Origin: Magnaporthiopsis rhizophila
Taxonomy: Eukaryota > Ascomycota > Sordariomycetes > Magnaporthales > Magnaporthaceae
Direction: 5' to 3'
Assembly (NCBI GenBank): GCA_003049465.1
Contig: PYSS01000204.1
Coordinates: forward strand, 1-38,759
DNA length: 38,759 nt
A model generated the notes under the pieces. It was not told the DNA's origin. It did not search any database and saw nothing but the letters and a program-made list of their open reading frames with translations. Positions 30,644-38,759 of the stretch are shown in pieces. Positions within the stretch are counted from its first letter, which is position 1; every line of letters starts with the position of its first letter. A program made the translations under genes and the position numbers.

Positions 30644-31115
30644 TATTACAACCACAACTGGCAAAAAACAAAAAAGCTAAGGCTAACCCCCAGCAGTACG
30701 CCTTTACCCCGCAATTATAAAGGCTGGGGGGCCAAATAATTAAGGCCAAGCTGGAAAAAATCACGTAACCCAGCTTACCTAAATAATAGGTGCTATATTT
30801 GCTATAAATATAACAAATATAGCACACCAAAACAAAACGCTATATTTGTTATAAACATAATAAGCATAACACAAAAAAAGGCACGGAAAAATCACAGGTA
30901 TATAAGGCAAAAGTTTCCCCTTCTGTGTTAAATAATTCTTGACTAAGGCCTTGGCATTAGTTAATCTAAATTAGCTCCAAGGCAACCCCTTGGGCAAATA
31001 ATCGAAACCTTTATTACTACTCCAGTTCCCCAGCACAAGCAACCTTGTGAAGATCATACTGCTCAGCACCTCTCCTAGCGTACCCTACCCTAGGAGCAGA
31101 GAACCGTTTGTAACA
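30644..31115 (+). repeat. 3' LTR of inner gypsy element
   Basis: 472 bp, same length as the 5' LTR. Starts TATTACAACC (TG changed to TA) and ends TTTGTAACA before CCCTG. Its right part is nearly undamaged and G+C-richer, its left part strongly changed. Confidence 0.92.
30790..30873. promoter_or_regulatory. Palindromic GTGCTATATTTG motif pair in U3
   Basis: GTGCTATATTTG (30790-30801) and CAAATATAGCAC (30814-30825) are perfect 12-bp inverted arms with a 12-bp spacer. A second, less perfect unit follows at about 30840-30873. The same two units are in the 5' LTR near 24031-24102. This replaces the GTATCAAA palindrome of the other subfamily. Binding-site role is inference. Confidence 0.6.
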
Positions 31116-31120
31116 CCCTG
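31116..31120. repeat. Target-site duplication CCCTG, right
   Basis: CCCTG directly after the right LTR of the inner element, identical to 23869-23873. Confidence 0.9.
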
Positions 31121-31286
31121 CCGCGTTTCCAAATTTGCTGATTTCCGATTTTCCTTTTATATTTCCTGGTTAAAACAGGTTTGGGATTAATCCAGATTTT
31201 NCCCTGCCGCGTTTCCAAATTTGCTGATTTCCGATTTTCCTTTTATATTTCCTGGTTAAAACAGGTTTGGGATTAATCCAGATTTT
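31116..31286. repeat. Exact 85-bp direct duplication around a single N (probable assembly join)
   Basis: Bases 31116-31200 and 31202-31286 are identical, with only N at 31201 between them. In a block where every other repeat pair is heavily mutated, a perfect tandem copy with an N between is best read as two contig ends whose overlap was not merged. Confidence 0.9.
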
Positions 31287-31307
31287 AACCTGTTTGCCTT
31301 TTTTTAA
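31207..31307 (+). pseudogene. Antisense accessory gene of outer gypsy element, rest of codon 119 to stop
   Basis: Continues the 23519-23873 frame after the inner element: AAFPNLLISDFPFIFPG, a stop at codon 136 (Trp in the other copy), then NRFGINPDFNLFAFF and TAA 31305-31307. The N-side copy (31202 on) is the one joined to the rest of the element; 31121-31200 duplicates part of it. Confidence 0.75.
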
Positions 31308-31399
31308 TCGAATAAATTAATAGGTTTTTAATAATTTTTTTAGGTTATATAATACAATAGTAATATATTTTGATCCTTATCGAAAGGTTCTGGGTTTAA

Positions 31400-34300
31400 C
31401 TTTTAATATAACCTAATTAAATAAACGGAAAGGTTTATACCTTTTTGCTCGTTTAATGTGTTTTTTTTGCTAACCTTTTTATAATTGTTTTGCCGATATT
31501 TTTGTAAAATTTCCTGGCAATTTTTAAAATTTGTTTTTTTTTCCATATATTATATTTATATCCGTATCCTGCTTATTTAACCAAATATTATTATTTGCAG
31601 TAATATATTTTGTTATTAAGGATTTTTTTAATTTTTTATTTTAATTTGGGTCAATTTTTATTAATTTTAAGCTTTTTAAATCAAACGGTGCTAATTTTAG
31701 CAAAAAAAATATAAAAAATAGGATAAATTTTTATGGTTAGCGGTAATTAAAATTCGTAATTAATTAGCGAAATTATTTTTTTAACCCTGAACGGTCCGAA
31801 TTTTTTATAATCCAGCTTATTATTTGGCTGTTTTGTTTTAATATTGCAATATAAAAGATAAATATTATTCCCTTTTTTAAAGGTTGGTTTTTCGAGTTTT
31901 TTTTATTTGTTTGGGTGGATATGCGTTTCCGAAATTTTTCAAATTTTTTTTACAGGTATTTGTATAGTTTGGTTATTTTAGTGACCTGTATTTCTGCTAC
32001 TGGCGTATTTTTTTTTGCCCTGGGTTTTTTATATATTATAGGTATAAACCTATAATTTGTAAAAAATAGGGTAATTTTTATACTTTTGTATACGGAGTTG
32101 TTATAGGCAAATTAGGCTATAAAAATAATTATACCCAGTTAATTTGTTTATAATTAATATAATAATATAAATATTATTTTATGGTCTGGTTTATTTATTT
32201 TGTTTATTTATTTGTTTTGGGATAATAAAATGTTAATAGTGCATGTTTTGCTTTAAATTTGGCTATTAAAACCTTCCAAAATTTGTTTATAAACAGTTTA
32301 TTTCGATCCGTGATCAGTTTGTTGGGCATTTTGTATTTTAAAATTATATTCCTGATAAAAATATATGCTAATTTTATAATATTGCTGCTTTTTTTATAGG
32401 GTAAAAATAAGGCATATTTGGTAAACCTGTTTATTATTATTAGAATACTATTATATTGGATATTTATTAATAGCTTTTTTAATTTAAAAAGCTTAACCAT
32501 AAAATTTATCGTAACTTTTTGCTATGCTTTGCTGGTTGTTAGCAAAAACTGAAGCAATTTGTAAGGTTTATACCTGCTAGCTTTATTTTTGGCGCAATTT
32601 TTGCAATTTTTAATTATTTTTTGAACTATAGCTTGGGTTTTTGTAAATCTGTAATATTATTGCAGTTTTTTCCAGGTTTTAATTATCTTTTAATATTTAT
32701 AAGCTATTTGGCTATAAATTTGCTGAATTTTTTCAGGGATCCAATTTTTCTGGGGTGTAATTTTTGTTAGTATTTATTATGCTGAAACCAAAAACCTGTT
32801 TGGTTTTTACGCTAAAACTGTATATATTTTTGGCAGTATTTTATTTTTATAATCTGTTTTGCGGTTTAGCGCATTTATTTGCCCGTTTTTCGACCCTGTT
32901 TTATATTTAATTTTAAAATTATAATTTTAAAAAAACTGGCTCCACCGGATTTATCGTTTGTTTAGCATTTAGCAAGTGGTAAAATATGCCAGGTTTTTAT
33001 AATCCGTATAAATTATAATCTAATGGTTTATTTGGTATAAGTATACCTTTTATTTATCCAGTGCTCGAATAATAATTATAAACTTTTTATTATGGATTGG
33101 GTAATTTAATTCCGGTTTATTAAGTTTATGCAACAGAAAAATACAAAGGTGTAATTTTCTGCTATTATCCTTTCAACTGAATTATGCCCCAATCGCAAAA
33201 TCCAATGCATTAATCTTAATCTCGAAAAATTTGTTTGGGTTTAATAAAACTAATACTGATTTTTATATTATGGCTTTTTTTAACAGATCAAAAACTTTTT
33301 ATTTTTGTATTTCCCAATAAAATTGAGTATTATTTTTGGTAAAATTCGTAAATAAAAGTGCTATTTTGCTAAAATTTCGGATAAACCATCGGTAAAAATT
33401 TAAAAAATTCAAAAAATTTTGTACTTTTTTAGCATTAATCGGTTTGGGATATTTTTTTATTATTTATACCTTTTTTGGTTTTATCCGTATTTAACCCAAT
33501 ATAATTATATATTTTAAAAAAATTATTTTTTGTATATGCTATACGCATTTTTCGGTTTTGATTAAAAGTTTTGCATTTTATAACTTTTGCAAAATTTTAT
33601 GCATATATTTTTTGTGTTTTTCCAGCATTTTTAAAAATACCAGGATATTATTCAAATAAACAAATGCATAAATATCCAGGTATTTTTGCAATATATGGTT
33701 AATTATTTGCTGGAACGTGGCTAATATATTGGTAAGCCTAAAAATTATTATTAGCAATTTATATATTTCCAGCCGGGTTCAAAAAGCGGTTTTTTATTTG
33801 TTTCTTTTTTTAATTTTTAACAGGTTATATATTTTGCATAAATCCAAAGCTGTAAATTATTTAACCTTGTTAAGCCTGTTTTATAATTTATTAATAAAAG
33901 GTAAAAAATATCGGTTTTTTATTATAATCTCGTTTAACGGATAATAATTAATATATATCTGTTTTTTTCCATTTTTTTTTAAAACAAATAATATTTTATA
34001 TTTTATTGGAAAATCCGAAAATCGGATAATGCTTTTTTGCAAATTTTCCGTAAATTATTTTTGTAATAATTTTTGCTATTTAAGGTTTAACCGGTACAAT
34101 TTTTGGTAACTAAATTATATTTCTGGTTTAAGCTTAATTTTATAATTAAATGGCCCATATTTTGGAAATATAATTTTCAGGTTTCCTTAAAATAATCTCC
34201 AATATTTATGGTACTTTTTAAAAATATTCCTCAAATATTAGCACATTTATTTGTCAGGCGGATCGTAATTTTGGTCTCGATTTTTTATTGCCTCCGTTCC

Positions 34301-34900
34301 CTAACCTTTATTTTTAGTTGCATTTTTTTTGGATCGCAATTTTAATTATATTTTTTTTTACAGCCCGTTTTTTATTTTCGGGGTTTTTTATTATTAAAGC
34401 TAATATTGCCTAATAAGTGCAATTTTATCGGTGCAATTTGCCAGGATTAATTACCAAATCCTGCTATTATTATAATAATCCTGTTTGGCTTTTATTTTTT
34501 ATAGTTCGGGGCCCGTAGCTATTAGGCTTTTTTGCTTTTCGATAATAATTTTTTTTATTAAATTTCCTCCGAAACCCAATTTATTAGGGGATTAAATTCC
34601 TTAAACCAGGGGAAACCCAAAATTAGGTTTTTTTTTCCTATATTTATAATATTCAGGATAACCTTACAAATTTTTCCTGCAATTTTAAACCTGAATCGAT
34701 CTATTTTTAAATCGATTATTTTATTATTATAAATAACTGGTTTTTTTTACAATTCCAAAACCGTATAATTATTATTTTCGATATATCGGTATACCGTACT
34801 TTGCTATTATTTTTAATATAATATAATTTTTGTTAAATCCGTAATTAATTATTATTATTAATTATTATTTTTGTTATTTAATCACCTTTTTAATATAAAA
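31400..34900 (-). pseudogene. Pol remnant of outer gypsy element with chromodomain
   Basis: Minus-strand order: a segment near 34590-34620 reading FGFPLV, then the reverse transcriptase near 33450-34010 (YKILFVLKKNGKKQIYINYY, NRYFLPFINKL, FTALDLCKIYNLLKIKK, YAFVYLNNILVFLKMLEKHK with YxDD changed to YLNN). The integrase core at 32204-32500 is still open (INIQYNSILIIINRFTKYAL, ITDRNKLFINKFWKVL). A chromodomain lies near 31500-31640 (YLVK*AGYGYKYNIWKKK). It differs clearly from the inner element's pol, so the two are separate subfamilies. Inactive through stops and Asp-to-Asn changes. Confidence 0.87.
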
Positions 34901-35418
34901 TGGATAATTTGCTATAATTTTTGCTAAAATCCTTTTAATTTGTTTCCTTTTTTGTCCATATTAAGCTTTTATTCCGGTAGGATACTTTAATTTTTTGGCT
35001 TGTACTGGTACCTGGGGTAAAATTGTCCAATTTGCCAATTTCTGGCCTTTTTTTCGGTATAATACTTATATTTTAGCTTTTTGCAAATATAATACAACAA
35101 TAACCCTGCTATATATACTATAAAATAATAAGATATTAGGGCAAATATTGCTATTTTTTTAATACAGTTGCATAATATAATTTATTACTTACGCAATTGC
35201 CATTTTTGCCTTGGCAGGCCTCGAGGCTTTTTATTATTCCTTATTGGAAATCAATCATTTTTCAGCTTTTTAAATAAATAATTATTACAGGCATAATATA
35301 AATATTTTGCCCAAAAAACTTTTATATACCCCGGGTTATTTATTGCCAAATTTTTATAATCCTTATTAATTATATAATTCTGCTGGTATAAAAACGGGTT
35401 ATTTTCCTAATACCGTAC

Positions 35419-36990
35419 TTAATATATATTTTCCCTGTAATAAATAATAATCTGATTATTTCGGCCCCAATCCAGGCACCAACCATTATCCTTTATTACA
35501 GGCACCCTGCGGTATAACTTATGGTTTTTAAATCCTTCCGGATTATTGGGCCATATTTTAAATAACAAATATACCGGCACTTTATAAATATAAATATAAA
35601 TCCCTCGATAAAATGCTCCGTTTTTATTTTTAAGCATAATACACGTTTTTCTTTTGCTTATTATTTTTATACGCTGCTTTTTATACTTTTTAGGATCCTT
35701 TTCTGTAAATGCCCAAAACTTTTCCAATTTAAAATCTTTATTTTCCGGCCCTTTGGTTAGGTGCATTCATCCAAACAATTTTTAATCAAAACTTTCTTTT
35801 TTGCCCTCGACCGAAATATCCGATACTTTTTTTTGGGTTAATAATCTTTTAAATATCGATAAGGTTTGCCGAAATATATTTTATTCTTTTAATAATATTA
35901 TAATAAAATTCTAAATGGGCTTTTTATATTCGGAATTTGTTAATATTTTATTTGATTAATATAATTGCCTTATTTTTTTTAAACTTCCCTTTTTTTGGTT
36001 TTTGGTTTTATTTTTTTAAAATTATAACTTATCGATTTATTGGGTGGCTATTAGCCTTTGCTAAGGGTACCAGCCCGATCCGTCCTTATTTAATTTATGC
36101 ATAGGGCACCCGTTATTAAAATAATATATCCAGCTAAATAAAACTCCCGAATATAGGTTATTTTCCTGGTTTATATATCGAGTAGCTGCTAATTATTATT
36201 TTTTGGAATAGTTTTTTTTAATATATCCCTATTATCCGTATTTAAAATATCTTTTATTTTTGGCATTTTGCTATTTAATATATTTTTATTTCTTGTGCTG
36301 TTTTTTTTATTACTAAAGGTATGTGGCTTTTATAAATAAATTTATTAATCCTAAATATATTTTATGCGCAATGGATTATTATTGTTTGGCTTTTTTTTGG
36401 TTTGTTTTATTATTTTGTTACGCTGGCTGGGATTGCTGGACCTTTTTTTCCAGGCATTATTCATATAGCCTATTACTAATACAAATGCCTTTAATAACAT
36501 AATTAACAAAATCCTTAAGCTTTTTTTTTGGCCAGTTTGTTTTTTATATTATTCCTTAATTTTTGATAAAACTAAAATATTTTGGTATTTTTTGTCCAGT
36601 TAAATTTATTAACCAATTGCTGAAATTTGGCAATATAAATGGATATTGGTCCTTTTTAGCACAGCTAAAATAACTTTTTTTTGGCCATTTTTTTTTGGTT
36701 CACCTGCCCAAACATTTTGGTAATTTTTTTGCCGAATTTATCGAAATTCGCGAATATTAATTTGGTAAATTTGTTTAATTTGTTATTTTTTTTTAAGGTA
36801 ATCGGCTTATACAGGCTCGAATTAATTTTTAATTTTGCCGTTAAAACGAGTAGCGGTATAGGCCATTTTTTGGTAATTGTTTTGGAAATTATCCTGGTAA
36901 AATTTGAAATAGCTTTTGTATTTTGTAAGAAAGGTTTTAAATTTGCCTTTTTTTTGTTATATTTATTTGGGGTGGGGAATTTATAAATAA
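35419..36990 (-). pseudogene. Gag and gag-pol linker remnant of outer gypsy element
   Basis: Gag core at about 36400-36960 on the minus strand (FNGKIKN*FEPV, DYLEKK). Then a segment at 36040-36170 with GCPMHKLNKDGSGWYP, a Cys/His linker seen in fungal gypsy polyproteins. Then an undisturbed 115-codon stretch at 35419-35766 (GFKNHKLYRRVPVIKDNGWC, LDWGRNNQ). The last part is oddly free of stops for this block. Exact limits and the protease site are not resolved. Confidence 0.68.
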
Positions 36991-37168
36991 AAATAGTTTT
37001 GGGCTGTTTTTTAAATATTTCGAATTTTTCGATAAGGATTTTTAAAGCAGTGGCAGGATTGTTATAATTTTTATTATCAATAATAACGGTTTTAACTTTT
37101 TTAGCTGCAATTAATATAATTGCTTACTGTTCGTGCCTCCGGTAAGTGCTGAACAGGATTAATTAAAA

Positions 37169-37647
37169 TGTTACAATTATAAGCCTTTTGTTTTTAGGGT
37201 AGGGTATTTAGGGGTGGTATTAAATAATATTGGTTTTGCAAGGTTGCTTTGCAAATAATCTAAGGTTTGGTAGGAATATTATTTGTTATTATTTGCTTAA
37301 GGGGGTGTTTTGGAGCTAATTTAGGTTAACTAATGCCGAAGCCTTAGTTAAAAATTACCTAGCACAGTAGGAAACTTTTGTTTTATATACCTGTGCTGTT
37401 TTGCGTTTGGTGATTAAAAATACTGGTGATATGTTGGTTTTTTTAAGTATCAAAAGTGTTTTTAATAATATTTTTGATACATTTAATACCCGGCATATTA
37501 TTTTGGTACCACGTGACCTAGTTATATGGCTTTTTCCCCCAACTGGCCTTAGTTATCCGGCCCCTGGCCTTTATAATTGCGGGGTAAAGGCGTCCCGCTG
37601 GGGGTTAGCCCCAGCCCTTCTGTCCCCTGCCAGCTCTGGTCGTAACA
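37169..37647 (-). repeat. 5' LTR of outer gypsy element
   Basis: 479 bp, TGTTACAATT...GGTCGTAACA on the plus strand, followed by AAAAG. The right third is little damaged (GCGGGGTAAAGGCGTCCCGC, TCTGTCCCCTGCCAGC). Confidence 0.92.
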
Positions 37648-37652
37648 AAAAG
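37648..37652. repeat. Target-site duplication AAAAG, right
   Basis: Matches 22828-22832 on the other side of the outer gypsy element. Confidence 0.85.
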
Positions 37653-38612
37653 CAATTATTAGTATTATTTTTTATTAAAATAATTTGCTAAATAGCCTTT
37701 CATTATGCAAAAACCTGCATTTGTATCATTTTTTTCCTATTATTTTTTAGCTTAATAGTTTAATACTTCCAAAATACAAAAATTCCTTTCCAAAACGCTT
37801 ATTTTCTTTTTGCCTCAGTTATTGGCCCACTAAGGCCGCTCCCCTTTTTAAATAAATGTTCCAAATTACCAAATCCGATTATTTCCTTTGTCAAAAAACC
37901 GGATCACCGGATCCGGCATTTTTTTTGTGAAGATTCTTTTGTTAGGGCTTCCGAAAATCCTTACGATTTTCGGGATAAACCTATTATATCGTGGGAATAA
38001 AATACCGGGATACCCGCGCACAAAAAAAAGAATTGCCGGTATTGGAATAGGTATTTTATACGCGTGCGATCCGGAAAAGGAAAACGGAATAGAGGGACCT
38101 TTTGGGCCCTTTTGGATCCCGTACGGGCCAATCGGCCTGTGCGGCTAGAGCAGCAGATCGCCCTTTGGGCAATCGCCTCCGCGCAGATAAAAGGGCAGTC
38201 CTTTGCCCTTTTTTAGGCAGATAGATTCCTTCCTTTTTGTATATAATAATAGGATTTTCCCAGATTATAAAGATCGTTGTTCACCCCTTTTGGAGATTTC
38301 CGAGCCGACTGAACAGGAGAAACCCTCTCCTGCCAATAATATTTTTATTTAAGCTTTTATATTTCGAAAAATTATTTTAAAAGTACCCCGGTTAAATTTA
38401 TAATAAAATTTAATAGCAAGAAAAACGAAACTATAATTAGATAATTTTGTATGGCGGAAATTTGTTACCAGAATTAACAAGGTTACTGCAAATACTTTTT
38501 TTAGTTACAGTAATAACAATTATTTTAAATGCAAATTTATAAGCATTTTGGCGGTTGCCGAAATATCGGCGGTAGCCTTTTCGGAATCCGTAAATTATAA
38601 TAATAAAAAAGA
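37653..38612 (-). other. Leader or promoter side of the unrecognised MAGKKRKL unit
   Basis: Continues the sequence left of 22828 once the gypsy element is removed, so on the minus strand it lies 5' of the 22617 ATG. It contains a less A+T-rich, palindrome-rich stretch (37880-38340). The open frame 37888-38148 on the plus strand is probably chance. It could be a retroelement leader or LTR; not identified. Confidence 0.4.
37951..38332. repeat. Cluster of perfect short palindromes
   Basis: CCGAAAATC/GATTTTCGG (37951-37959, 37965-37973); CCCGTACGGG near 38118; GCCCTTTGGGC near 38160; AAAAGGGCA/TGCCCTTTT (38189-38197, 38204-38212) followed by a T; CAGGAGA/TCTCCTG (38314-38320, 38326-38332). CCGGATC is also repeated directly near 37900. 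All arms are undamaged although the neighbourhood is A+T-rich. They could form RNA hairpins in a long leader. Confidence 0.6.
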
Positions 38613-38614
38613 TA

Positions 38615-38759
38615 ACGTGGTTCATAAGTGAGTGGATCAAACAAGCGAGTGGATCACCGGACGATGCATACTGTGCATATCCGTGCATCTCACGTATTTT
38701 ATGATAAAATTAGCTGAAAATTTAACGGTATATATTTAAATATTTAACGATTATAAAAA
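38615..38759. mobile_element. Pogo-type transposon, cut by the window end
   Basis: TA at 38613-38614, then ACGTGGTTCATAAGTGAGTG, with a subterminal direct repeat (AGTGGATCA twice, in GTGAGTGGATCA and GCGAGTGGATCA). The ACGTGGTTCAT start is the same as in copies 1-3, the rest is a further variant. Only the first 145 bp are in the window. Confidence 0.7.

Larger units (their letters stand above)
23874..31115 (+). mobile_element. Inner Ty3/gypsy chromovirus, plus strand
   Basis: 7242 bp with two 472-bp LTRs and a perfect 5-bp duplication (CCCTG). Order: 5' LTR, gag, pol with reverse transcriptase, RNase H and integrase, chromodomain, convergent antisense gene, purine-rich AAAAAGGGAAACC tract, 3' LTR. 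It sits inside the antisense gene of the outer element. All frames carry many TAA codons and Asp-to-Asn changes, so it is dead. The coding strand is strongly A-rich through G-to-A change. Confidence 0.92.
22833..37647 (-). mobile_element. Outer Ty3/gypsy chromovirus, minus strand, carrying a nested element
   Basis: Two 479-bp LTRs (22833-23311 and 37169-37647) in the same orientation, ends TG...CA, flanked by AAAAG. Read on the minus strand: 5' LTR, gag, protease/reverse transcriptase/RNase H/integrase, chromodomain, an antisense gene, a purine-rich tract next to the 3' LTR (reverse complement of 23312-23330), 3' LTR. It is interrupted by the inner gypsy element (23874-31115) with its CCCTG duplication. 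Without that insert and the 86-bp assembly duplication it would be about 7.5 kb. All reading frames are RIP-damaged. Confidence 0.9.
14050..38759. other. A+T-rich, RIP-damaged transposon block
   Basis: Composition changes within about 100 bp of 14,050-14,150 from balanced to very A+T-rich and stays so to the window end. Paired repeats inside (two LTR pairs, several transposon copies) differ almost only by C/T and G/A transitions and keep equal lengths. Coding remnants are in frame but carry scattered TAA, TAG and TGA codons. Both are the marks of repeat-induced point mutation. No intact host gene is seen in it. Confidence 0.93.

Noticed and set aside
37888..38148. 86-codon plus-strand frame (Ile/Gly-rich)
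   Set aside because: Lies over the palindrome cluster and runs against the direction of the unit; no homology recognised.

Overview
This is a window of filamentous ascomycete (Pezizomycotina) nuclear DNA. Genes in the left third have short introns with GTAAGT-type donors and CTGAC/CTAAC-type branch sites. The protein families are fungal. The right two thirds are an A+T-rich, transposon-filled block damaged by RIP-type (repeat-induced point mutation) C-to-T and G-to-A changes. I cannot name the species.

Bases 1 to about 14,050 are G+C-balanced and gene-bearing. They hold a doubtful 3' end of a spliced gene (141-683); a four-exon secreted tyrosinase/catechol oxidase (907-2293, minus); a broken start of a PTH11-like receptor gene beside a long (TG)n tract (5466-5889); a single-exon AAAP amino-acid transporter (6291-7682, minus); a three-exon MFS transporter (10174-12129, plus); and a two-exon metzincin metallopeptidase (12706-13910, plus). 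The gaps of 2-3 kb between them show nothing I can support as a gene. The genes do not look like one pathway.

From about 14,050 to the end the composition becomes A+T-rich and almost all structure is mobile DNA. There are five Fot1/pogo-type DNA transposons with TA target duplications: 14615-16476, 17047-18904, 20161-22018, a fragment at 19604-20158, and one cut by the window edge at 38615. There are two Ty3/gypsy chromoviruses, one inside the other. The minus-strand element (22833-37647; LTRs 479 bp; TSD AAAAG) was entered by a plus-strand element (23874-31115; LTRs 472 bp; TSD CCCTG). The minus-strand element itself sits in an unrecognised unit seen at 22021-22832 and 37653-38612.

The most interesting observation is an accessory gene on the antisense strand of both gypsy elements, between the chromodomain end of pol and the 3' LTR. 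In both elements it is exactly 152 codons and aligns without a gap. It has a six-position Cys pattern C-x2-C-x7-C-x9-C-x2-C-x7-C, a charged middle part, and a conserved SDFP..FPG..NPDF tail. Stop codons in one copy face Trp or Gln in the other, and Tyr codons face Cys codons, as expected for a real protein later damaged by RIP. The inner retrotransposon inserted at codon 119 of the outer element's antisense gene.

Two single-N positions (5840 and 31201) look like assembly joins. The second has an exact 85-bp duplication on its two sides.
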